The position numbers and the translations under genes were made by a program. Under the pieces are notes generated by a model. That model saw only the letters and a list, made by a program, of their open reading frames with translations, did not search any database and was not told the DNA's origin. A stretch of 38,134 nucleotides of DNA from Chloroflexi bacterium HGW-Chloroflexi-9 (GTDB lineage: Bacteria > Chloroflexota > Dehalococcoidia > UBA2979). The stretch is taken from NCBI GenBank assembly GCA_002840675.1, contig PHBR01000006.1, forward strand, positions 1-38,134, written 5' to 3'. Positions within the stretch are counted from its first letter, which is position 1; the number at the start of each line of letters is the position of its first letter. Shown in pieces: positions 24,364 through 31,971 of this stretch.

Positions 24364-25032
24364 TCAACGCCGCGCGGGGAGGCCCCACTCGGCCGGGTCG
24401 AACGCCTCGAGGTGGTTGAGGACCAGGTGGGCGGAGGTCACGAGCGTCTCGTGGCCCGTCTCGGGGAGCGCGATCACGGACATGCCGGCGGCGAGTGCCG
24501 ACTCGACGCCGAGCGGCGCGTCCTCGAACACGAGGCACGCCTCGGGTGCAGCACCGATGCGGCGGGCGGCCTCGAGGAAGATGTCCGGCGCCGGCTTGCC
24601 GTGCGCGACGTCCTCCGAGGTCACGATTGCTTCGAACTCCCCGAACCATGCATCGTGCGCCACGCGCTTGTCCGCGAGCGAGCGGGCCGAGGAGGACGTG
24701 GCGATCGCCTGCGGGATGCGGTGCGCGCGCAGGTGGGCGGTGAGTGCGCGTGCCCCGCGCGTGGGCAGGACGTCGCGGAACAGGATCGCCAGCGCTTCCT
24801 CGCGCTCGTGCGCGAACTCCTCGGGCGTGAGCGGGATGCCGGTGGCCTCGATCAGGATACGCGACGCGACGGACGTGGGGCGGCCGATCATCTGCGCGCG
24901 CACGGCCGGGTCCAGCGGCACGCCGTACCGGGCGAGGATGGTCGTCGTCACCTGCCGGTACAGCGGCTCGGTGTCGAGCAGCGTCCCGTCGAGGTCATAG
25001 ATGACGTGGGTGATCCGAGGGCGGTGCGGCAC
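24364..25032 (-). CDS. HAD-superfamily phosphatase, subfamily IA
   Basis: This gene encodes 222 residues. Motif I is YDLDGTLLDTE, with the first Asp the nucleophile. Motif II is the TS in AIATSSSA, motif III the Lys in VAHGKPAPDIF, and motif IV FEDAPLGVESALAAGM. The helical cap between motifs I and II matches the beta-phosphoglucomutase/pseudouridine-5'-phosphatase group, so the substrate is a small phosphorylated metabolite, not specified. The GTG at 25032 is 6 nt after a TAGGAT -10 box, which supports this start. Divergent from the CPBP protease gene. Confidence 0.9.
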   Translation of the reverse strand: MPHRPRITHVIYDLDGTLLDTEPLYRQVTTTILARYGVPLDPAVRAQMIGRPTSVASRILIEATGIPLTPEEFAHEREEALAILFRDVLPTRGARALTAHLRAHRIPQAIATSSSARSLADKRVAHDAWFGEFEAIVTSEDVAHGKPAPDIFLEAARRIGAAPEACLVFEDAPLGVESALAAGMSVIALPETGHETLVTSAHLVLNHLEAFDPAEWGLPARR

Positions 25033-25038
25033 CCCTCC

Positions 25039-25092
25039 ATCCTACCGACGCGCGGGGAGGCCGTCGCGGACGGCGGGGGCCGCTGGTAGCCT
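25039..25092. promoter_or_regulatory. Divergent leaderless-type promoters (HAD and CPBP-trpA)
   Basis: On the minus strand TAGGAT (plus 25039-25044) is 6 nt from the HAD GTG. On the plus strand TAGCCT (25087-25092) is 7 nt from the CPBP ATG at 25100. The two -10 boxes face away from each other across 42 bp. This plus-strand promoter would drive trpA and the genes after it independently of the trp T-box. Confidence 0.5.
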
Positions 25093-25099
25093 TCGAGAT

Positions 25100-25849
25100 A
25101 TGGCGATCGAACGTCCCTCGCAGTCACCGCCGTGGACGCCGCTGGGCTGGCGCGCGTCCGACCTGGCGCTCGGCCTCCTCCTCGTGCTCGTCGGGCTCGG
25201 CGGGCTGATCGGGATCGGCGTCGCGCTCGCGACCGTCCTCGATGTCGGCGATCCCGCGGAGGACGCCGCGGCGGCGTTGCTCTCCGCGATCATCGGCTTC
25301 GGGTTCGAGGTATGGCTGGGCGTGCTGGTGTTGCTGCTGGCGCTTCGGCGCGGCATCACCGGCACCGACTTCGGGTTCGACGCACCGCACAACTGGCGGC
25401 TCGTCAGTATCGGCGTGCTGGGTGCGTGGACCGTCATCCTGGTCTACGGCATCGGCCTGGCGCTGATCCAGAAGGTCACGGGCGCCGACCTCGGGCAGTT
25501 CACGGAGGGCAACGCGCTCCCGGAGTCGTCCGCGCGGACGGCGGCGGTGTGGGCGGCGCTGGGGTTGAGCATCGTGGTGGCGGCGCCGCTCTGCGAGGAG
25601 TTGTTCTTCCGTGGCTTCCTGTTCCGGGCGTTCGATACGCTGCAGGGGACGCGGGTCGCGTACGTCCTCAGCGGCCTCGGGTTCGCCCTCTTCCACTTCA
25701 ACCTGAGCGTGGTGCTCCCGTTCTGGGTGATCGGCGTACTGTTCGCCTGGATCTACCGGAAGTCTGGGTCGATCTGGACGCCCATCGCCGCACACGCGAT
25801 CTTTAATGCTGTCTCGTTTGCCGTGACCATCGCAGGAGCTACCTCGTGA
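25100..25849 (+). CDS. CPBP family intramembrane metalloprotease
   Basis: This is a multi-pass protein of 249 residues with about seven membrane segments. The CPBP (CAAX protease/bacteriocin-processing, Abi) motifs are present: EE and R in [21 protein letters not shown] with the catalytic His, and HAIFNAVSF with the final His/Asn. Family members cleave prenylated or other membrane substrates or protect against bacteriocins; the substrate here is unknown. Its TGA overlaps the trpA GTG (GTGA at 25846-25849), so trpA is translationally coupled to it, an odd pairing. Confidence 0.93.
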   Translation: MAIERPSQSPPWTPLGWRASDLALGLLLVLVGLGGLIGIGVALATVLDVGDPAEDAAAALLSAIIGFGFEVWLGVLVLLLALRRGITGTDFGFDAPHNWRLVSIGVLGAWTVILVYGIGLALIQKVTGADLGQFTEGNALPESSARTAAVWAALGLSIVVAAPLCEELFFRGFLFRAFDTLQGTRVAYVLSGLGFALFHFNLSVVLPFWVIGVLFAWIYRKSGSIWTPIAAHAIFNAVSFAVTIAGATS

Positions 25850-26667
25850 GCACCACCGCCACCACCGACCGCCTCGCGGAGATGTTCGCGCGGACCCGCG
25901 CGGAGGGCCGCCCGGCCGTCATCCCCTTCATCCCGGCGGGCTGGCCAGAACTCGACGCCACCGTCGAGATCGTCGAGGCGGCGGTCGCCGGCGGGGCGGA
26001 TGCGGTCGAACTCGGCCTTCCGTTCAGCGACGCAATGGGTGATGGGCCGGTCAACCAGCGCGCCTATGAGCAGGCGATTGCGAACGGTTGTACGACGGAA
26101 ACGGTGTTCGCCGCGGTGCGTGAACTGCGCGCCCGTGGGGTTCGCGCACCATTACTCATTATGGGATACTCCAACCCGCTGTTCGCATACGGGGTGGACA
26201 GGTTCGTGCAGCACGCCGTCGAGGCGGGGGTGGACGGTCTGATCACCGTCGACCTCCCTCCGCAGGAAGCGGGGGAACTCGAACGGCCCGCCCGGGCAGC
26301 CGGGCTGCACATGGTGTACCTGCTCGCCCCGACCTCGACCGACGAGCGCATCCGTCTGGTCGCGGCACACGGGAGCGGCTTTATCTATTGCGTGAGCGTC
26401 GTCGGGATCACCGGCGCCCGGCGCGAACTGTCGGCTGAGTTGCCTGAGTTCGTCGCCCGTGTTCGAGCCCTGACGGATCTGCCGCTGGCCGTTGGCTTCG
26501 GCATCTCCGCCCGCGAACACGTCCAGGCGGTCGGGGAACTGGCGGATGGTGCGATTGTCGGCAGTGCCTTCGTCAACCTTGTGGCGGAGACACCAAGGGA
26601 GCAGCGCCCGGCACGTGTCCGGGCCTTCCTGGAGGAGATCACCGGTCGTGACCCTGGACATCGGTAA
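25846..26667 (+). CDS. trpA: Tryptophan synthase alpha chain
   Basis: This is a TIM barrel of 273 residues that splits indole-3-glycerol phosphate to indole and G3P. The catalytic Glu is in [19 protein letters not shown] and the catalytic Asp is in the same loop (GDGP; the usual sequence is ADGP). [40 protein letters not shown] and [13 protein letters not shown] are canonical. The gene starts with GTG overlapping the CPBP stop and is separated from trpB by 3.3 kb, so it is not under direct T-box control unless transcription reads through. Confidence 0.96.
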   Translation: MSTTATTDRLAEMFARTRAEGRPAVIPFIPAGWPELDATVEIVEAAVAGGADAVELGLPFSDAMGDGPVNQRAYEQAIANGCTTETVFAAVRELRARGVRAPLLIMGYSNPLFAYGVDRFVQHAVEAGVDGLITVDLPPQEAGELERPARAAGLHMVYLLAPTSTDERIRLVAAHGSGFIYCVSVVGITGARRELSAELPEFVARVRALTDLPLAVGFGISAREHVQAVGELADGAIVGSAFVNLVAETPREQRPARVRAFLEEITGRDPGHR

Positions 26668-26695
26668 CCGTCGCGTCGAGGCGTATGCCCTCGGA

Positions 26696-26717
26696 GGTTC
26701 CACGTATACGTGGAGCC
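26696..26717. promoter_or_regulatory. Dyad between trpA and aroH
   Basis: GGTTCCACGTA is followed at once by TACGTGGAGCC, an 11-bp dyad with one G-T pair and no loop, which suits a protein operator better than an RNA hairpin. It lies in the 186-nt gap between trpA and aroH. A GTG-started 40-codon frame (26648-26770) covers the same bases and includes two Tyr and one Trp codon, but has no enrichment and is not called. No T-box or terminator is seen in the gap. Confidence 0.3.
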
Positions 26718-26853
26718 AGGCGACCGCTGCCGTCCCCGTCCGGGCGACGACCGGTTCGTTTGGCTCGTAGCCCCCGCATCACACGTCCCGGCGAGCAGCA
26801 GGCGAGCCCGCGACGGTCTGGAACGGTCTGACGAGCGAACGGAGATCCTCAGC

Positions 26854-27225
26854 ATGCTGGTCCGCGGTATTCGTGGCGCCACCACTGTGGCCACCAACAC
26901 GCGTGAGGCGATCCTGGCGGCGACGCACGAGTTGCTGACCCGCATCGTGGAGGCGAACGAGGTCGACCCCGACCTGGTCGCCAGCATCATCTTCAGCACC
27001 ACACCAGACCTGAACGCGGAGTTCCCCGCGGTGGCGGCACGGGAGCAGGGGTACACCATGGTGGCCCTCTCCTGCGTCCACGAGATGAACGTGCCGGGTT
27101 CGCTGGCGAAGTGCCTGCGCATCCTGATGCACGTCAACACGGACCGCCCGGTGGGCGAGATCAAACACATCTACCTCCGCGGGGCGCGCGCACTTCGCCG
27201 CGACCTGGTGGACGACGAGGAGTAA
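26854..27225 (+). CDS. aroH: Chorismate mutase, AroH type
   Basis: This gene encodes 123 residues of the trimeric alpha/beta AroH class that rearranges chorismate to prephenate. MLVRGIRGATTV, SIIFSTTPDLNAEFPAVAARE, VALSCVHEMNVPGSLAKCLRILMHV and HIYLRGARALRRDL contain the active-site Arg, Glu and Tyr residues of the family. The ATG has GGAG nine bases upstream. The frame is open further upstream but without family similarity. Followed 6 nt later by aroF. Together with tyrA it channels chorismate toward Tyr/Phe. Confidence 0.95.
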   Translation: MLVRGIRGATTVATNTREAILAATHELLTRIVEANEVDPDLVASIIFSTTPDLNAEFPAVAAREQGYTMVALSCVHEMNVPGSLAKCLRILMHVNTDRPVGEIKHIYLRGARALRRDLVDDEE

Positions 27226-27231
27226 GCCCCC

Positions 27232-28281
27232 GTGATCGTTGTCATGAAGCCCGACCATTCGCCCGAGCAGGCGGAAGCCGTGATGACCCGCCTGGGCGAG
27301 TTCGGCCTGAAGGGCCAGCCCGTCTTCGGCGTCACCCGCACCGTCATCGCCGGCCTCGGCCAGGTGCTCCAGGACCACCGCGACGACATCTCGATGATGC
27401 CCGGCGTGGACGAGGTTATCCGTGTCTCTAAGCCGTACAAGCTGTCCGGTCGCGAGGTGCACCCGAACGACACCGTGATCGAGTTGAGTCACGGCGTGAA
27501 GATCGGCGGCGGCCACCCGGTCTTCATGGCCGGCCCGTGCGCGATCGAGACCGAGGAGCAGCTGTGGGCTTCCGCCTCCGGCGTGCGGGCGGCCGGCGCG
27601 CACGTCCTGCGCGGCGGCGCGTTCAAGCCGCGCTCCTCCCCGTACTCCTTCCAGGGCCTGGGCGTGCCCGGCCTGAAGCTGCTCCGCCAGGCGGGTGACG
27701 AGTTCGGGATGCCGGTCATTACCGAACTACTGTCCGTCCGCGACGTGGACGCCGTGGCGCAGTACTCCGACATCCTGCAGATCGGCGCGCGCAACATGCA
27801 GAACTTCGTCCTGCTGGGCGAGGCGGGCAAGACGGGCAAGCCCGTCCTCCTGAAGCGCGGCATGGCCGGGACGATCGAAGAGTGGCTGCTCGCCTCCGAG
27901 TACATCCTGTCCGAGGGCAACCCGAACGTGATGCTCTGCGAGCGCGGCATCCGCACCTTCGAGCCGGCGACGCGCAACACGCTGGACCTCAACGCCGTCG
28001 CGCTGCTGCGCCGGCTGTCCCACCTGCCCGTGATCGCCGACCCGTCGCACGGCACCGGCAAGTGGTACCTGGTGAAGCCCATGTCGCTCGCCTCGCTCGC
28101 GGCGGGCGCCGACGGACTGGAGATCGAGGTCCACCCGAACCCGGACCACGCCCTCTCGGACGGTGCGCAGTCACTGACGCCGGGGAACTTCGCCGAACTG
28201 GCGAACGAGTGCCGGGCGCTGGCGAGCGCCCTCGGCCGCCCGTTTGCGGAGCCGCCGGTCGCCGTGCCGGTGGGCTCCTAG
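27232..28281 (+). CDS. aroF: DAHP synthase, type I-beta with regulatory N-domain
   Basis: This gene encodes 349 residues and makes the first enzyme of the shikimate pathway (PEP plus erythrose-4-phosphate). Residues 1-~70 (MIVVMKPDHSPEQAEAVMTRL...) form the ferredoxin-like domain that in Thermotoga-type enzymes binds Tyr/Phe for feedback. The barrel has metal ligands Cys103 (AGPCAIE), His in ADPSHGTGK, Glu in LEIEVH and Asp in HALSDGAQSL. LRGGAFKPRSSPYSFQG and LLKRGMAGTIEEW bind substrate. It starts with GTG right after aroH. The C-terminal tail is Pro/Ala-rich. Confidence 0.96.
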   Translation: MIVVMKPDHSPEQAEAVMTRLGEFGLKGQPVFGVTRTVIAGLGQVLQDHRDDISMMPGVDEVIRVSKPYKLSGREVHPNDTVIELSHGVKIGGGHPVFMAGPCAIETEEQLWASASGVRAAGAHVLRGGAFKPRSSPYSFQGLGVPGLKLLRQAGDEFGMPVITELLSVRDVDAVAQYSDILQIGARNMQNFVLLGEAGKTGKPVLLKRGMAGTIEEWLLASEYILSEGNPNVMLCERGIRTFEPATRNTLDLNAVALLRRLSHLPVIADPSHGTGKWYLVKPMSLASLAAGADGLEIEVHPNPDHALSDGAQSLTPGNFAELANECRALASALGRPFAEPPVAVPVGS

Positions 28282-28294
28282 TCCCCGCCGTCCG

Positions 28295-29260
28295 ATGACC
28301 ATCGAGCACGACCACGACGCGCCTGCGGCTCCCGAGGGGGAGCCGCAGGACGCGGCGTCCGCCGTCCCCTCGGAAGTCGCGCCCGAGGCCGCCGCTGAGG
28401 CGTCCGAGGGCTCGGCCGCCGCTGAGGCCGCCCCGGAGGCTGCGGCGGAGGGCGCCGACGACGCCAGTGCGGAGGCGGCTGCTGCGCAGCCTGACCCGGC
28501 GATCCAGCTCGTGCTCCCCGTCTTCCACGGCCCGCTCGACCTGCTCCTCCATCTCATCGAGGACAACCGGCTCGACATCACGGAGGTCTCGCTCCTGCAG
28601 GTGACGGAGCAGTACCTCCGCCACCTGCGTGGCCGTGAGCAGATCGACCTCGGCATGCTCGCCGAGTTCATCGGCATCGGCGCCCGCCTCCTGCTGCTCA
28701 AGTCGCGCGCGCTGCTCCCGAAGGAGGAGCAGCCGGCCGCGGACGACGAGGAGCCGGAGGACGACATCCGCGCGCTGATCGAGGCGTTGAAGGACTACCG
28801 GCGCTTCAAGCAGGCCGCCGAGTTCCTCCGCGAGCGGGAGGTCGGCCACGGCACCTACCGCCGCGAGGTGCCGCCGCCGCAGGTGCCGCTCCCGACCGGC
28901 CTCGGCGCCGTCACGCTTTCCTCGCTCGTCGACCTGATCCGGGACGTGCTGGAGCGGATGCCGGAGGAGGAGCCCGCCGCGCCGGAGGTACGGCGCGAGC
29001 CGGTGCGCCTCCGCGACCGCATGCAGAAGATGGTGCAGACGCTCGAGACCTCAAAGACGATGTCCTTCCGGCGGCTGATCGAGTCGGCCACCTCCCGGAC
29101 CATGGTGATCGTGGACTTCATGGCGGTGCTGGAGTTGATCAAGCAGCGCTACCTGGCCGCCCGGCAGTCGGAGTCCTTCGGGGACATCGAACTCGTGCGG
29201 CTGGACGGGGCGGAGGCACCGCTGTTCGCGCAGGCGGAGGAGGACTTCGCCGGTGTGTAG
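28295..29260 (+). CDS. scpA: Segregation and condensation protein A
   Basis: This gene encodes 321 residues of the kleisin subunit of the SMC-ScpAB condensin. Kleisin N-terminus FHGPLDLLLHLIEDNRLDITEVSLLQVTEQYL starts at about residue 78. LGMLAEFIGIGARLLLLKSRALLP follows, and a winged-helix C-terminus (SRTMVIVDFMAVLELIKQRYLAARQSESFGDIEL) would bind SMC. Residues ~9-68 are an Ala/Glu/Asp-rich low-complexity extension absent from typical ScpA. No scpB or smc gene is adjacent; ribF follows instead. Confidence 0.95.
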   Translation: MTIEHDHDAPAAPEGEPQDAASAVPSEVAPEAAAEASEGSAAAEAAPEAAAEGADDASAEAAAAQPDPAIQLVLPVFHGPLDLLLHLIEDNRLDITEVSLLQVTEQYLRHLRGREQIDLGMLAEFIGIGARLLLLKSRALLPKEEQPAADDEEPEDDIRALIEALKDYRRFKQAAEFLREREVGHGTYRREVPPPQVPLPTGLGAVTLSSLVDLIRDVLERMPEEEPAAPEVRREPVRLRDRMQKMVQTLETSKTMSFRRLIESATSRTMVIVDFMAVLELIKQRYLAARQSESFGDIELVRLDGAEAPLFAQAEEDFAGV

Positions 29261-29331
29261 GCAGGCGGCAGCAGGGCGGCTAGCATGCGCCGGACGCGCC
29301 CGTGCGGCGCGCGCGATGGGAAGTGGGTCCC

Positions 29332-30261
29332 GTGCTCCTCGTCCGTGACGAGTTGCGCCGCGTCGCGACGCCGGGGGACCACGCGCTCTCCATCGGCGTC
29401 TTTGACGGCGTGCACGGCGGCCACCGCCTGCTCGTCGCCCGCATGCTCGAAGAGGCGACCGCCCGAGGTTTGACCGGCGGCGTGGTCACCTTCCACCCGC
29501 ACCCGCTGAGCGTGCTTCGGCCGGACGTGCCACTCGTCTACCTCGAGTCGCTCGAACGCCGCGTGGAGCTGCTGCGCGAGGTGGGCGCCGACTTCGTTGC
29601 CGTCCTCCAGTTCACCTCTGAACTGCAGCAGGTCTCCGCGGAGGACTTCACCCGCCTGCTCGTTGAAGAGGCGCGCATGCGGCTGCTCGTCGTCGGCGAG
29701 GACTTCCGCCTCGGCCGCGGCGGTGCCGGCACGGTGCCTGTCCTGACGGAGATCGGCCGCGAGCAGGGCTTCGAGGTGCTCGCGGTGCCGCTGCTCCCGG
29801 ACAACGATGGCCGCGAACGCATCTCCTCCACCCGCATCCGCCAGGCGCTGGCGGAGGGCCGGATGGAGGAGGTCGCCGCGCTCCTCGGGCGGCCCTATGC
29901 CGTGCGTGGCCCCGTGGTGCATGGCGAGGAGCGTGGCCGGGCGATCGGCTTCCCCACGCTGAACATCGGCGTGAGCGCGGACCGTGCGCTGCCGCCGAAC
30001 GGCGTGTATGTGACGCGCGCGTTCGTGGGCGACCGCGTGCTGGATGCCGTCACCAACATCGGCACGCGGCCCACCTTCAACGACGGCACGGAGCGCCGCG
30101 TGGAGACGCATCTCCTGGACTTCGAGGGCGACGTGTACGGACAGGTGGTCACCATCGAACTGCTGGCGATGCTGCGCCCGGAGCAGAAGTTCGAGGGCTT
30201 CGAGGCGCTCGTGGAGCAGATCCGCCGCGATGTGACCGCGACGCGGGAGTGGTTCGCGTGA
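29332..30261 (+). CDS. ribF: Bifunctional riboflavin kinase / FAD synthetase
   Basis: This gene encodes 309 residues and makes FMN from riboflavin and FAD from FMN. The N-terminal nucleotidyltransferase has SIGVFDGVHGGHRLLV, GVVTFHPHPLSVLRP, VGEDFRLGRGGAG and RISSTRIRQAL. The C-terminal kinase has GRAIGFPTLNI, PNGVYVTRAFV, VTNIGTRPTFNDGTERRVETHLLDF and YGQVVTIELLAMLRPEQKF. The GTG at 29332 (GGGAAG eight bases before it) gives the usual N-terminus. An in-frame GTG at 29302 is possible but has no ribosome site. Its stop overlaps the tyrS start. Confidence 0.94.
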   Translation: MLLVRDELRRVATPGDHALSIGVFDGVHGGHRLLVARMLEEATARGLTGGVVTFHPHPLSVLRPDVPLVYLESLERRVELLREVGADFVAVLQFTSELQQVSAEDFTRLLVEEARMRLLVVGEDFRLGRGGAGTVPVLTEIGREQGFEVLAVPLLPDNDGRERISSTRIRQALAEGRMEEVAALLGRPYAVRGPVVHGEERGRAIGFPTLNIGVSADRALPPNGVYVTRAFVGDRVLDAVTNIGTRPTFNDGTERRVETHLLDFEGDVYGQVVTIELLAMLRPEQKFEGFEALVEQIRRDVTATREWFA

Positions 30262-31478
30262 CCGCGCGCCGCATGGCCCCCGTGGACGAGCAGATGCGCG
30301 TGCTGATGGCCGGCACCGAGTTCGGCGACCCGGCCACGCGGGTGACGATGGAGCGCGAGTTGCGCGCGCGCATCGAAGAAGACCGCCCGCTGCGCGTCTA
30401 CTGCGGTTTCGACCCGACGAAGGTGGACTTGCACCTGGGCCACACCGTGCCGCTGCGCAAGATGCGCCAGTTCCAGGACTTCGGGCACCAGGTCACGTTC
30501 CTCGTGGGTTCGTTCACGGCGCTCATCGGTGACCCCACCGGCAAGGACCGGACGCGCCCGATGCTGACGCCGGAGGAGATCGCGGAGAACGCGAAGACCT
30601 ACACGGAGCAGGCGTTCGCCGTCCTGGACGCGGAGCGCACGACGATTGCCTTCAACGGAGACTGGCTCTCCAAGCTGGGCTTTGCGGACGTCATCCGCCT
30701 GACCGCGCAGTTCACCGTGGCCCAGTTCCTGCGCCGCGACAACTTCGCGAAGCGGTACGAGGGCGGCGACCCGATCCACATCAGCGAATTCCTCTACGCG
30801 ATGATGCAGGCCTACGACGCCGACCACATGGACACGGACATCCAGATCGGCGGCACCGACCAGACCTTCAACCTGATGGCCGGCCGCCAGTTGCAGGAGG
30901 CGAACGGCCATCGCCCGCAGGTGTGCATCACGCTCCCGATCCTGGTCGGTACGGACGGCCACGAGAAGATGTCGAAGTCGCTCGGCAACTACATCGGCAT
31001 CACCGAGTCGCCGACCGACATGTTCGGCAAGACGATGTCGATCCCGGACGACGCCATCGCCACCTACTTCACGCTGGTCACGCCCCTCCACCCGAACGAG
31101 GTGGAGGAGGTCCGCTCCGGCCTGGAGGCTGGCGCGCTCCGCCCGATGGACGCGAAGAAGCGCCTCGCGGAGACGATCGTCGGCATCTTCCACGGCACGG
31201 CGGAGGGCGCGGCCGCGCGCGAGTACTTCGAGTCCACCTTCCAGCGCCGCGAGACGCCGGACGAGATGCCGGAGCACGCGCTGGCGGGGCCGACCGTCCT
31301 CGCGGACGTGCTCACGGAATCGGGACTGGCGGCGAGCAAGGGCGAGGTGCGCCGGCTCGTGCAGCAGGGCGGCGTGCAGGTGAATGGCGAGCGCGTCGAC
31401 GACGCGAACGTCAAGGTGTCCCCGGGGGACGAGGTGCGCGTGGGGCGCCACCGCTTCCTCCGGCTGGTGACGCAGTAG
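30258..31478 (+). CDS. tyrS: Tyrosyl-tRNA synthetase
   Basis: This is a class I synthetase of 406 residues that charges tRNA-Tyr. The HIGH motif is HLGH at residues 59-62. Tyrosine-binding residues are in YAMMQAYD and IQIGGTDQTFN. The KMSKS motif is EKMSKSLGNYIG, of the TyrZ-like subtype. A C-terminal S4 domain (SKGEVRRLVQQGGVQVNGERV) binds tRNA. The GTG start overlaps the ribF stop, so it cannot have its own T-box and is expressed with ribF. Confidence 0.96.
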   Translation: MTARRMAPVDEQMRVLMAGTEFGDPATRVTMERELRARIEEDRPLRVYCGFDPTKVDLHLGHTVPLRKMRQFQDFGHQVTFLVGSFTALIGDPTGKDRTRPMLTPEEIAENAKTYTEQAFAVLDAERTTIAFNGDWLSKLGFADVIRLTAQFTVAQFLRRDNFAKRYEGGDPIHISEFLYAMMQAYDADHMDTDIQIGGTDQTFNLMAGRQLQEANGHRPQVCITLPILVGTDGHEKMSKSLGNYIGITESPTDMFGKTMSIPDDAIATYFTLVTPLHPNEVEEVRSGLEAGALRPMDAKKRLAETIVGIFHGTAEGAAAREYFESTFQRRETPDEMPEHALAGPTVLADVLTESGLAASKGEVRRLVQQGGVQVNGERVDDANVKVSPGDEVRVGRHRFLRLVTQ

Positions 31479-31515
31479 CGCGAGTCTGGCACAGTAGAGG
31501 TCGAAGGGCGGCAGG

Positions 31516-31962
31516 ATGATCGACGGTGGCCTTGAGCTGGACCTGGACGCGGTACGTCAGAACATCTCCGAGGCTGAGGTTATCTGCTTCTACTTCACGT
31601 TCCTGAACCGCACCCTGGTGGTGGACACGCGCAGCAGCGACCAGGTCGGCACTTTCATCCGCGTGGTGCCCATGGCAAAGGACGGCGGCGACCGTCTCCG
31701 TTCGATCCGCCGGCTCCGCCCACAACTCCCCCGCCCGACCTCCATGACCCTGATCCCGTGGGACTGCCGGGTCGCCTCGCTGGTAAGCATGGGCGTGTGG
31801 GCGCCGCTCCTGTCCCGCCTCGACAACGTCGAGGAGGCGGAGGCGTGCCTGCAGGCGCTGCGGCTGCGTGAGCACCGCGAGTTGCGCCGGATGATCCGGG
31901 GTCACCAGTACGACACGCTGTGGATGCGCCCCGACTACTCCAAGGAGAGCGCGGACCAGTAA
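31516..31962 (+). CDS. Hypothetical protein downstream of tyrS
   Basis: This gene encodes 148 residues of unknown function, with no signal peptide. The first half is beta-rich (EAEVICFYFTFLNRTLVVDTR, VGTFIRVVPMAKDGGDR, RPTSMTLIPWDCRVASL) and the second half is helical (DNVEEAEACLQALRLREHRELRRMIRG) with an end QYDTLWMRPDY. GGCAGG lies close to the ATG at 31516. It lies in line after tyrS with a 37-nt gap and converges on recJ with a 9-nt gap. I do not recognise the family. Confidence 0.7.
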   Translation: MIDGGLELDLDAVRQNISEAEVICFYFTFLNRTLVVDTRSSDQVGTFIRVVPMAKDGGDRLRSIRRLRPQLPRPTSMTLIPWDCRVASLVSMGVWAPLLSRLDNVEEAEACLQALRLREHRELRRMIRGHQYDTLWMRPDYSKESADQ

Positions 31963-31971
31963 GGCTCCCGC

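Noticed and set aside
26648-26770. 40-codon frame as an aromatic leader peptide for aroH
   Set aside because: It contains only one Trp and two Tyr codons, not clustered, and no terminator or coupling to aroH is seen.
30200-30258. T-box or leader for tyrS
   Set aside because: tyrS overlaps the ribF stop, leaving no leader space, and no T-box motif was found there.
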